A DNA stretch of 24,466 nucleotides, from the NCBI GenBank assembly GCA_036311285.1, contig JAXJQF010000124.1:1-24466 (forward strand). Reading direction: 5' to 3'. Origin of the DNA: JAXJQF01 sp036311285. Its GTDB lineage: Bacteria; Pseudomonadota; Gammaproteobacteria; Enterobacterales; Succinivibrionaceae. A program made the translations under genes and the position numbers. Shown one piece after another: positions 8,696-15,920 of the stretch. Each line of letters starts with the position of its first letter. Within the stretch, counting starts at the first letter, position 1. The notes beneath the pieces are model-generated. The model had not been told where the DNA came from. It saw only the letters and a list, made by a program, of their open reading frames with translations, and did no database searches.

Positions 8696-8717
8696 ATTTT
8701 TGACTAATATCACATTT
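8696..8717. promoter_or_regulatory. Candidate CRP (cAMP receptor protein) site 1
   Basis: The core is TTTGA-N6-TCACA against the E. coli consensus TGTGA-N6-TCACA. The right half extends to a full match, ATCACATTT. It lies in the divergent region between the starch operon and crr, where glucose control would make sense. Confidence 0.45.
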
Positions 8718-8737
8718 AAGTGATTTTAATCAAAGTT
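8716..8737. promoter_or_regulatory. Candidate CRP site 2 (weaker)
   Basis: The core AGTGA-N6-TCAAA has one mismatch per half to the CRP consensus. It slightly overlaps site 1, offset by 20 bases. In such AT-rich DNA this could be chance. Confidence 0.25.
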
Positions 8738-8840
8738 TTATTTATTTTTTTTATCTAACAACACAACCAACCTTTGTTTTGTTAACATCTTACACACTAC
8801 TTACTTATATTTTAAGAAAGTTTTAGACAATTCTTTTATA

Positions 8841-8880
8841 TAAAAACATATAAAAACATATAAAAACATATCAAAACATA
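8841..8880. repeat. Four 10-bp tandem repeats with phased A-tracts
   Basis: The unit TAAAAACATA occurs three times exactly (8841-8870), followed by one copy changed to TCAAAACATA. A-tracts spaced 10 bp apart are in step with the DNA helix and are known to bend DNA. They lie between the divergent amylopullulanase and crr genes. Confidence 0.75.
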
Positions 8881-9056
8881 AAAAAACTATTTTATGAACC
8901 ATACTAAGATTTGAATTAACTAATATAAAACAATCATTTAATAATTTAAACCAGTTAAAAAACAACTAAAAAATATAACTTCACGTGATATATTTTCAAC
9001 AATTTTATCTAAATAACACATAACCATAATCAAAACTATTATAATAACAATCATAA

Positions 9057-9086
9057 TAGATATTATGTTAATGCCGAGAGTATAAT
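9057..9086 (+). promoter_or_regulatory. Candidate crr promoter
   Basis: TAGATA (9057-9062, 4 of 6 to TTGACA), an 18-base spacer, and a perfect TATAAT (9081-9086). The gene start lies 69 bases downstream, with ribosome site AAGGA before it. The -35 is weak. Confidence 0.45.
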
Positions 9087-9155
9087 TACGTGCAAGTTAA
9101 TCAATCATAATTCACCTCAATAATTAAATTAGAAATTACAAACAAGGATAACACA

Positions 9156-9692
9156 ATGGGCTGGTTTAGCATAAAAAAAAATGATACTAATAGAAATGAC
9201 CTTACCATCTTTGCACCTATAACAGGAACATCAATTCCTTTAGAAGATGTACCTGAACTTATTTTTAATCAAAGAATTGTTGGTGATGGTTTAGCTATTA
9301 AGCCAAGTAACGGTCAAGTTATGGCTCCTTGTGATTGCGTTATTAAAGAAATATTCAAAACTAAGCATGCTCTAGTGCTTTCGTCAATACCATGGAACTT
9401 AACTATATTCATTCATGTCGGAATCGAAACAATGGAAATAGGAGAGAACAATATATTCAAGCCTTTAGTAAAAGAAGGAGAACAAGTTAAAAAAGGCACC
9501 CCTATTTTAGAATTTGATATTAATGAACTACAAAAGAAAATTCATACACTCTTAACTCCTGTAATAATATCAGCAGAATCATTATCAGCGGTGAGCGATA
9601 TGGAAAAAGTTACAGGCCCATGTACAGCAAATTCAACACCATGTATCTGCATTAACGTACATAAAGATTTTAAAAACAAATCTAAAGAATAA
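9156..9692 (+). CDS. crr: PTS glucose-specific EIIA component (EIIA-Glc)
   Basis: The 178-residue cytoplasmic protein matches E. coli Crr along its length (E. coli 169), from the M-G-W-F start through A-P-I-T-G, E-D-V-P and V-G-D-G-L-A-I-K-P to L-T-P-V-I-I-S. The phosphorylated histidine is His87 in I-F-I-H-V-G-I; the supporting histidine is His71 in K-H-A. Family knowledge: it passes phosphate from HPr to glucose permeases and, in enteric bacteria, controls adenylate cyclase and excludes other sugars. Here it stands alone without ptsH-ptsI and is divergent from the starch operon, which suggests a regulatory link. Oddities: five cysteines (59, 61, 156, 163, 165), where E. coli Crr has none as I recall it, and a basic C-terminal tail of about 9 residues. 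Confidence 0.9.
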   Translation: MGWFSIKKNDTNRNDLTIFAPITGTSIPLEDVPELIFNQRIVGDGLAIKPSNGQVMAPCDCVIKEIFKTKHALVLSSIPWNLTIFIHVGIETMEIGENNIFKPLVKEGEQVKKGTPILEFDINELQKKIHTLLTPVIISAESLSAVSDMEKVTGPCTANSTPCICINVHKDFKNKSKE

Positions 9693-9759
9693 TTCTCATA
9701 TCCTTTATACTATTTAAGTTATAAATATTACTTAGATTGATTAAAAAGAACCCAAATAA

Positions 9760-9799
9760 AAAGATATGTATAAATCTTAAAAGACATATACATATCTTT
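9760..9799 (+). terminator. Hairpin, probable crr terminator
   Basis: A perfect 13-bp AT-rich stem (9760-9772 with 9787-9799) has a 14-base loop, about 70 bases after the crr stop. The T tail is short. The rest of 9693-9998 holds no gene, only the ndh promoter near its right end. Confidence 0.55.
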
Positions 9800-9937
9800 A
9801 TACAAATTAACTAAAAGAATCTAAAAATTCTTTACAAATAATCACACACTTAAAACTTAAGACTAACAGTTGTTAGACAACTTTAATTTCAAAAAATTCA
9901 TAAAAACAAAATAAATTTATTTAAATAATTTTATCCA

Positions 9938-9966
9938 TTGACACTCCGACAAATAACGTGTAAAAC
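9938..9966 (+). promoter_or_regulatory. Sigma-70 promoter for ndh
   Basis: A perfect TTGACA (9938-9943), a 17-base spacer and TAAAAC (9961-9966, 4 of 6). The predicted start near 9973 leaves about 26 bases before the ATG, which include the ribosome site. Confidence 0.6.
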
Positions 9967-9998
9967 TAAACTAACATCAAAAAATTAGGAAGAATAAC

Positions 9999-11357
9999 AT
10001 GAGCTTTAACATCGAAAGAAATGATAAAAAAAGAGTTATTATTGTCGGTGGTGGTTTCGGTGGACTTCAATTAGCCCAAAAGTTACGAAACTCAGGTTTA
10101 CAAGTGATTTTAATTGACAAAAACAATTATCACCAATTTCCACCTCTTATCTATCAAATTGCAACCGCTGGTTTAAACCCTGCGTCAATATCATTTCCTT
10201 TTAGAAAAATCTTTGAAGATAGAGAAGACTATTTCTTTAGAATGACAGAGCTTAGAGCAATCTATCCTGAAGAAAATTACATTCAGACTTCTATAGGTAA
10301 AATTGATTATGATTACCTAGTATTAGCGTGTGGAACTAAGACTAACTTCTTTAATAATAAAAACATTGAAGATGTTGCTATGCCTATGAAGACTGTGTCC
10401 GAAGCAATGGGTTTAAGAAATACTTTATTATCAAACTTTGAACGTTCAGTTACTTGCTCAACAGAAGAAGAAAGAGAACAACTTTTAAATGTTGTTATCG
10501 TTGGTGGTGGTCCTTCTGGCGTAGAAATAGCTGGAGCTATAGCTGAAATGAAGCAACACGTATTACCAAAAGATTACCCTGATATGGATACAAACTTGCT
10601 ACATATCCATTTAATACAAGGCGATGACCGTTTATTAACAGGCATGGGACCAAAAGCTTCTAAAAAATCTTTAGAATTTTTACAAAAGCTAGGTGTAAAT
10701 GTAAAACTAAGTACATTTGTAAAAGACTATAAAGACAACGCCGTTTACATGAGTGATGGAACATCTATCCAAACAAAGAATTTAATATGGGTTGGTGGTG
10801 TAAATTGTGAACCGATTATTGGTATCAAAAAAGAACAAATGGGAAGAGGTTTTAGAATTTTAGTTGATAAATACAATAAAGTTGTTAACTCTAATAACAT
10901 CTTTGCAATTGGTGATATAGCATTAATGGAAAACTGCGATGCTAACTATCCACATGGTCACCCTCAAATGGCTCAACCTGCAATACAACAAGGCGCCCTT
11001 TTAGCTAAGAACATTATCAAATTAGCAAAAAATAAAACGAACCTTAAAGAATTTTCTTATAACGACCTAGGTTCAATGGCTACAATTGGGAAAAACAAAG
11101 CTGTAGCAGAAATTGGCAAGATGAAATTCTACGGATTCTTCGCTTGGTTATTATGGATGGGGGTACACTTAGTATCAATACTTGGTATCAGAAACAAAAT
11201 ATTTGTTTTTATGGATTGGATATGGAGTTATTTTACATACGACCGTTCAAATAGAATGATACTTCAATCATTTAAGAGTCGCGGTTTAAAGGATTTAGAA
11301 AAATTCCAAAAAACAAACCATTGGGGTGATATCAAAAACCATGAAGATAGAGAATAA
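9999..11357 (+). CDS. ndh: Type II NADH:quinone oxidoreductase (NDH-2)
   Basis: The 452-residue single-subunit enzyme passes electrons from NADH through FAD to quinone without pumping protons. The FAD-binding Rossmann motif G-G-G-F-G-G is at 17-22, the NADH motif G-G-G-P-S-G at 169-174, and the second FAD motif A-I-G-D at 303-306. A-Q-P-A-I-Q-Q-G at 325-332 is the quinone-site motif. A hydrophobic, amphipathic stretch (about 376-412) would sit on the inner face of the membrane. AGGAAG precedes the ATG by 7 bases. The segments H-Q-F-P-P-L-I-Y-Q-I-A-T-A-G-L and S-F-P-F-R-K-I-F look to me more like Bacteroidota NDH-2 than E. coli Ndh, hinting at transfer; this is from memory. Alternative: another NDH-2-like flavoprotein. 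Confidence 0.88.
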   Translation: MSFNIERNDKKRVIIVGGGFGGLQLAQKLRNSGLQVILIDKNNYHQFPPLIYQIATAGLNPASISFPFRKIFEDREDYFFRMTELRAIYPEENYIQTSIGKIDYDYLVLACGTKTNFFNNKNIEDVAMPMKTVSEAMGLRNTLLSNFERSVTCSTEEEREQLLNVVIVGGGPSGVEIAGAIAEMKQHVLPKDYPDMDTNLLHIHLIQGDDRLLTGMGPKASKKSLEFLQKLGVNVKLSTFVKDYKDNAVYMSDGTSIQTKNLIWVGGVNCEPIIGIKKEQMGRGFRILVDKYNKVVNSNNIFAIGDIALMENCDANYPHGHPQMAQPAIQQGALLAKNIIKLAKNKTNLKEFSYNDLGSMATIGKNKAVAEIGKMKFYGFFAWLLWMGVHLVSILGIRNKIFVFMDWIWSYFTYDRSNRMILQSFKSRGLKDLEKFQKTNHWGDIKNHEDRE

Positions 11358-11387
11358 TTAGAACATACTATTTATTAACAAATACTT

Positions 11388-11422
11388 AACGCATATTTTA
11401 AATCTATAAGATATGCGTTTTT
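11388..11422 (+). terminator. Rho-independent terminator of ndh
   Basis: A 9-bp stem (11388-11396 with 11411-11419) has a 14-base loop, followed by a T-rich tail (TTTTTATTTA). It lies about 30 bases after the ndh stop. Confidence 0.8.
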
Positions 11423-11459
11423 ATTTACTTTTGATAGAAATTTAAAACATAGAATAAAC

Positions 11460-11485
11460 AAAGCCTCGCAATAATGCGAGGCTTT
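11460..11485 (-). terminator. Rho-independent terminator of pntAB
   Basis: A perfect 11-bp, GC-rich stem (11460-11470 with 11475-11485) has a 4-base loop. The minus-strand tail is TTTGTTTATT. It sits 22 bases after the pntB stop; with the ndh terminator it separates the convergent units. Confidence 0.8.
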
Positions 11486-11507
11486 AATTTATCAATTTAA
11501 GTTAAGA

Positions 11508-13004
11508 TTATAAGTTCTTAACGATTTCTTCTACAGACCCCTTAGCATCGCCGAAGCACATGTAAGTATTTTCCTTGAAGAATAATGGGTTTTGAACACC
11601 AGCGTAACCAACGCTCATAGAACGCTTAAATACAACAACATTCTTAGCATTCCAAACTTCTAATACTGGCATACCAGCGATTGGGCTGTTTGGATTTTCT
11701 AATGCAGCTGGGTTAACTGTATCGTTAGCACCAATTACTAATACTACATCAGTATCTGAGAAATCGTCATTGATTTCATCCATTTCTAATACGATATCGT
11801 ATGGAACCTTAGCTTCAGCTAATAACACGTTCATGTGACCAGGTAATCTACCAGCAACAGGGTGGATACCGAATCTTACATTAACACCCTTAGCACGTAA
11901 CTTAGAAGTTAATTCAGCAACTGGGTATTGAGCTTGAGCAACAGCCATACCATAACCTGGAGTGATGATTACTGAGCTTGCATTCTTTAAGATATCAGCA
12001 ACATCAGCATATGACATTTCACGGTGTTCACCTTGTTCTTCATCGTCTGCAGCTACAGGAGCATTACCAAAACCACCTAAAATAACTGACATAAATGAAC
12101 GATTCATAGCCTTACACATGATGTAAGAAAGAATTGCACCTGATGAACCTACTAATGAACCTGTAACGATTAATAAGTCATTGCTTAACATGAAACCTGC
12201 TGCTGCAGCTGCCCAACCTGAGTATGAGTTAAGCATAGAGATAACAACAGGCATATCAGCACCACCGATAGAAGCAACTAAGTGGATACCGAATAATAAA
12301 GCAATGATTGTCATAGGAACTAAGCATAATAATAATTGTACAGACGCATTAGATGTTGATAAGAACACAACCATTAACACGAAAGAAACAACTAAAGCTG
12401 CTAAGTTTAACATGTGACGCATAGGTAAAACTAATGGCTTAGATTTGAAGATTGCTAACTTGAAGCTACCATTTAACTTACCATATGCAACAACAGAACC
12501 TGTAAATGTTACAGCACCGATAAACACGCCTAAGAAGATTTCAACTAAGTGAATATATAATTCCTTACCAACTAAAGCATGAGAAGAACTGCAAGATAAA
12601 GCATCTGCTTGTGCAGCAGAAATAGCTTCAGCACTAGCATCTACTGGTACTGAGAACATTGTTGGACAAGAAGCATAGATTTCAAAGAAACTGTTAAAAC
12701 CAACTAAAACAGCTGCCAAACCTACGAAGCTATGTAACATAGCAACTAATTCTGGCATTTGAGTCATTTCAACTTTCTTTGCTAAATATAAACCAATAGC
12801 AGCACCAACGATCATTGCAACAACAATGATTAACCAACCCATTGCAGTATTAACTTCTACAAATGTAGCTAATAGAGCAATAGCCATACCGATTATACCT
12901 GAAGTACAACCTAACTTTGCAGTTTCTTGCTTAGATAAACCAGCTAAACTTAAAATAAAAAGTAAAGCGGAGATAATATAAGCTACGTGAACTAAACCTT
13001 CCAT
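11508..13004 (-). CDS. pntB: NAD(P) transhydrogenase, beta subunit
   Basis: The 498-residue inner-membrane subunit carries the NADP(H)-binding domain and most of the proton channel. Family knowledge: PntAB uses proton flow to move hydride from NADH to NADP+. Membrane helices fill residues about 1-300, with His91 in A-M-L-H-S-F-V-G, the channel histidine in E. coli. The soluble domain (about 330-498) holds I-T-P-G-Y-G-M-A-V-A-Q, H-P-V-A-G-R-L-P-G-H-M-N and V-I-G-A-N-D-T-V-N-P. It is about 36 residues longer than E. coli PntB, mostly from a cysteine-containing insertion at about 107-149. A strong site AAGGAAGGGGA precedes the ATG. The pntA stop is 19 bases upstream, so the two form an operon. 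Confidence 0.96.
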   Translation of the reverse strand: MEGLVHVAYIISALLFILSLAGLSKQETAKLGCTSGIIGMAIALLATFVEVNTAMGWLIIVVAMIVGAAIGLYLAKKVEMTQMPELVAMLHSFVGLAAVLVGFNSFFEIYASCPTMFSVPVDASAEAISAAQADALSCSSSHALVGKELYIHLVEIFLGVFIGAVTFTGSVVAYGKLNGSFKLAIFKSKPLVLPMRHMLNLAALVVSFVLMVVFLSTSNASVQLLLCLVPMTIIALLFGIHLVASIGGADMPVVISMLNSYSGWAAAAAGFMLSNDLLIVTGSLVGSSGAILSYIMCKAMNRSFMSVILGGFGNAPVAADDEEQGEHREMSYADVADILKNASSVIITPGYGMAVAQAQYPVAELTSKLRAKGVNVRFGIHPVAGRLPGHMNVLLAEAKVPYDIVLEMDEINDDFSDTDVVLVIGANDTVNPAALENPNSPIAGMPVLEVWNAKNVVVFKRSMSVGYAGVQNPLFFKENTYMCFGDAKGSVEEIVKNL

Positions 13005-13023
13005 TTATTACTATCCCCTTCCT

Positions 13024-14571
13024 TTAGTCCTTTCTAAACATCTTAAGCATACGCTTAGTAACAGCGAAGCCACCAAAGATATTGATTGAAGCAATTAAAA
13101 TAGAAATCGCACATAACACATATACGATAAATGAAGGTTCGTGACCATTTCTAGCAATCAATTGCACTAACGCACCAACTACAATAATACCTGAAATAGC
13201 GTTTGTTACAGCCATTAAAGGAGTGTGTAAAGAGTGAGATACGTTCCAAACAACATAGTAACCAACAACACAAGATAATACGAATACTGTGAAGTGAGGT
13301 AAGAAAGAAGCAGGAGCAAAAATACCAACTAATGCCATGAACGCTACTAAAGAACCTAATACTAAGTATTTTACTAATGGATTAGCCGGCTTTTCTTCTG
13401 CCTTCACAACAGGAGCAGCCTTTTGTTGTTGAGGAGCAGCACTTACATTGATAACAGGACGTTCAAAATCTGTCTTGCCATCTTTACAAATAGTCATGTT
13501 ACCTAAAACAACATCTTCTAAATCAACGTTGATGTTACCATCTTTTTCTTTACTTAATAACTTAGATAAGTTAACTAAGTTAGTAGAATATAATTGAGAA
13601 GATTGAGTTGGTAAACGGCATGGTAAATCAGTGTAACCAATAACCTTAACACCATTTGCTGTTGTGTGAACCTTACCAGCTTGAGTATATTCACAGTTAC
13701 CGCCTGTAGCTGCAGCTAAGTCAACAATTACAGAACCAGCCTTCATAGTATCAACCATGTCCTTAGTGATAAGAACAGGAGCCTTTCTACCAGGAATAGC
13801 AGCAGTAGTGATAATGATATCTACATCCTTTGCTTGTTCAGCAAATAATGCCATTTCAGCCTTGATGAATTCATCACTCATAACCTTTGCGTAACCATCA
13901 GATGATGAACCGTCTTCATCCTTAAAGTCTAACTTTAAGAATTCACCACCCATTGATTCGATTTGGTCAGCAACTTCTAAACGAGTATCGAATGCTCTAA
14001 CAATAGCACCTAAAGACTTAGCTGCACCGATTGCTGCTAAACCAGCAACACCAGCACCGATTACTAAAACCTTTGCAGGAGGAACTTTACCTGCTGCAGT
14101 AACCTGACCGCAGAAGAAACGACCAAATTCATGAGCAGCTTCAACTACAGCACGGTAACCGCTGATGTTCGCTGTTGAAGATAAAGCGTCTAACGCTTGA
14201 GCTCTTGAAATTCTTGGCACCTTATCCATTGCTAATACTGTTACGTTCTTAGCATTTAATTTTTCAACTAATTCTGGATTTTGAGCAGGCCAAATGAATG
14301 AAACTAAAGTTGTACCAGCCTTTAATGTTTCAATTTCTTTATCGTTTGGAGCTAAAACCTTATAAATTAAAGAGCATGCCCAAACTTGAGCCTTAGTTCC
14401 GATTTCTGCACCAGCTTCTACATATGCATTGTCGTCAAAGTTAGCTAATTCACCAGCTCCTTTTTCAACAAGAACTGTAAAACCTAACTTCATTAGATTT
14501 TGCACTGTAGCAGGTGTTGCAGCAACACGAGTTTCTCCAGCGAAACTCTCCTTAGGGATACCTATCTGCAT
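13024..14571 (-). CDS. pntA: NAD(P) transhydrogenase, alpha subunit
   Basis: The 515-residue subunit carries the NAD(H)-binding domain and part of the membrane domain. Residues 1-375 form the soluble domain: an M-Q-I-G-I-P-K-E-S start, R-V-A-A-T-P, the NAD motif G-A-G-V-A-G at 172-177, and I-P-G-R-K-A-P-V-L-I at 259-268. An alanine-, glutamine- and lysine-rich linker (about 377-396) leads to helices over about 400-500. Length matches E. coli PntA (510). AGGAAA precedes ATG 14571. It is first in the pntA-pntB operon. Confidence 0.97.
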   Translation of the reverse strand: MQIGIPKESFAGETRVAATPATVQNLMKLGFTVLVEKGAGELANFDDNAYVEAGAEIGTKAQVWACSLIYKVLAPNDKEIETLKAGTTLVSFIWPAQNPELVEKLNAKNVTVLAMDKVPRISRAQALDALSSTANISGYRAVVEAAHEFGRFFCGQVTAAGKVPPAKVLVIGAGVAGLAAIGAAKSLGAIVRAFDTRLEVADQIESMGGEFLKLDFKDEDGSSSDGYAKVMSDEFIKAEMALFAEQAKDVDIIITTAAIPGRKAPVLITKDMVDTMKAGSVIVDLAAATGGNCEYTQAGKVHTTANGVKVIGYTDLPCRLPTQSSQLYSTNLVNLSKLLSKEKDGNINVDLEDVVLGNMTICKDGKTDFERPVINVSAAPQQQKAAPVVKAEEKPANPLVKYLVLGSLVAFMALVGIFAPASFLPHFTVFVLSCVVGYYVVWNVSHSLHTPLMAVTNAISGIIVVGALVQLIARNGHEPSFIVYVLCAISILIASINIFGGFAVTKRMLKMFRKD

Positions 14572-14759
14572 TTCTGTTTTCCTAAAAATATTAACAACAT
14601 AAAAATTTTTATATTTTGTGCTTTTTTTACAAATAATGTGATTATACTACCATTTTCAAAAATTTTATATATTTTTTAATAATAGTATTTTTAGAAAACA
14701 TTTTCTCAACTAACATGAACTTACACTATCATTTCGTTTTTTTTTTTAACAATTGCAAA
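14572..14759 (-). promoter_or_regulatory. pntA upstream region with candidate -10 and an 11-base A/T run
   Basis: On the minus strand a perfect TATAAT lies at 14646-14641, about 70 bases before pntA, with no convincing -35. An uninterrupted run of 11 T (plus strand 14737-14747) lies further upstream and could act as an UP element or a length-variable tract. Confidence 0.35.
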
Positions 14760-14794
14760 TTAAGCTTTTGTACAATCTTCATACAAAAGCTTAA
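14760..14794 (-). terminator. Hairpin terminator of the membrane-protein cluster
   Basis: A perfect 13-bp stem (14760-14772 with 14782-14794) has a 9-base loop, 40 bases after the stop at 14835. The minus-strand tail TTTGCAATTG is only moderately T-rich. Confidence 0.6.
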
Positions 14795-14834
14795 CCATTA
14801 GTAAGATTGATAAAAACTAGAAATTGAAATATTT

Positions 14835-15683
14835 TTACTCATCTTTTAAATCAAATAATTCAGTAAGAATGTCTTTATAATCATCATTATACCTTTTCGA
14901 ATAATCAGAAAGTTTTTTAGATACTTCATAATTAGTACTAACATTAAATTCTGATTTCAAATAGTCATCAAGCATGAATCTATTAATTCCAATCAAATGT
15001 CTTGACAGTTCTGACGCAATCCTTTCAACATCATCCTTTTTTTGTACTGAAACGGAATATATCTCATTCATTGTATATATATTTAAATTATACTTTATTT
15101 GGGTTACTATCTTATATCCTCGTCTTCTTATACTATGACGTCTTGATGAATAGGATTTTCTACGAACCCTTTTTTTTTCTATTTGTTCTAACGGTCCGAT
15201 CCAGGCTATTTCTTCAATAGGTATAACATTAACCCAGTAACGGTCGAATCCACCCCCTTTTATCACCAACAAAAGATCCTCTAACAAAATAATATTTGAT
15301 TTCTTTAAATGATATTTATTTTCACCATTCTCAATACTATACGAATTAGCATATAGGTATTTACCATTTTCAATTTCTGAATTGATATATTTTGCCAGTT
15401 CTTCCTTTGAGAATGGCAAATAATGTGGAATTACATTTACACCATCGTAGTACGGCTCCTTGGAAGGAAAACTATGTTGTATTATTTTATACGCAAACAC
15501 AGGTCCCAAAAAAAACGTCACAAACAAAATGATTATTTTCTTTGGTATAACATAATCAGACGTAAATACCTTATATGTAGAAATACACATACAACATAAG
15601 CATATAGGAATTATTATAGCTGATACAACAACTGTATAAGATTCTGACACGCCCCACAGGTCTTCTAAAAATTTAGGTTCCAT
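14835..15683 (-). CDS. Two-helix membrane protein, unknown family (copy A)
   Basis: Not a family I can name. The 282-residue protein opens M-E-P-K-F-L-E-D-L-W. Hydrophobic segments lie at about 16-40 (with a C-L-C-C-M-C cluster) and 48-68. A soluble part follows with N-V-I-P-H-Y (83-88), a helix L-A-K-Y-I-N-S-E-I (96-104), a strand S-N-I-I-L-L-E-D-L-L-L-V (129-140) and the signature V-I-P-I-E-E-I-A-W-I-G-P (153-164). After a very basic Arg/Lys/Ser stretch (170-190), a helical tail contains N-Y-E-V-S-K-K-L. The same order occurs in the two genes upstream (15921-17762, 17899-18954), so it is one of four copies of a shared architecture. The strand pattern could be a PH-like beta domain, but that is a guess. 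The ribosome site is weak. Confidence 0.72.
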   Translation of the reverse strand: MEPKFLEDLWGVSESYTVVVSAIIIPICLCCMCISTYKVFTSDYVIPKKIIILFVTFFLGPVFAYKIIQHSFPSKEPYYDGVNVIPHYLPFSKEELAKYINSEIENGKYLYANSYSIENGENKYHLKKSNIILLEDLLLVIKGGGFDRYWVNVIPIEEIAWIGPLEQIEKKRVRRKSYSSRRHSIRRRGYKIVTQIKYNLNIYTMNEIYSVSVQKKDDVERIASELSRHLIGINRFMLDDYLKSEFNVSTNYEVSKKLSDYSKRYNDDYKDILTELFDLKDE

Positions 15684-15920
15684 TACTAAAATTCTTTATT
15701 CATTAACTCAAAACACATAAATATACACAAGGATAAATAACAAGCATCAATAGATTTTAAGCTGTTATCGTTTCATATATACATTCTTTCTTTACTTAAC
15801 TACAACACTCAAAAAACTGCTTAATATAGATTTACATTTATTTATATTCTAAAAACATAAATAACCACATATTTTGTTTACAGCATGCTTTATATTACAT
15901 TCTACTATTCAAGGATATCG

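Larger units (their letters stand above)
8535..9155. other. Long AT-rich divergent intergenic region
   Basis: No credible gene was found in these 620 bases. They hold the candidate amylopullulanase -10, two CRP-like sites, the phased A-tract repeats, an 8-bp palindrome TCACGTGA (8981-8988) and the crr promoter region. Confidence 0.7.

Noticed and set aside
8841..8880. CRISPR array
   Set aside because: The units are 10 bp and directly adjacent, without spacers.
8981..8988. Palindrome TCACGTGA as an operator
   Set aside because: Eight bases only, with imperfect flanking symmetry and no known regulator match.
8535..9155. MalT boxes upstream of the starch operon
   Set aside because: No GGGGATGAGG-like sequence was seen on either strand.
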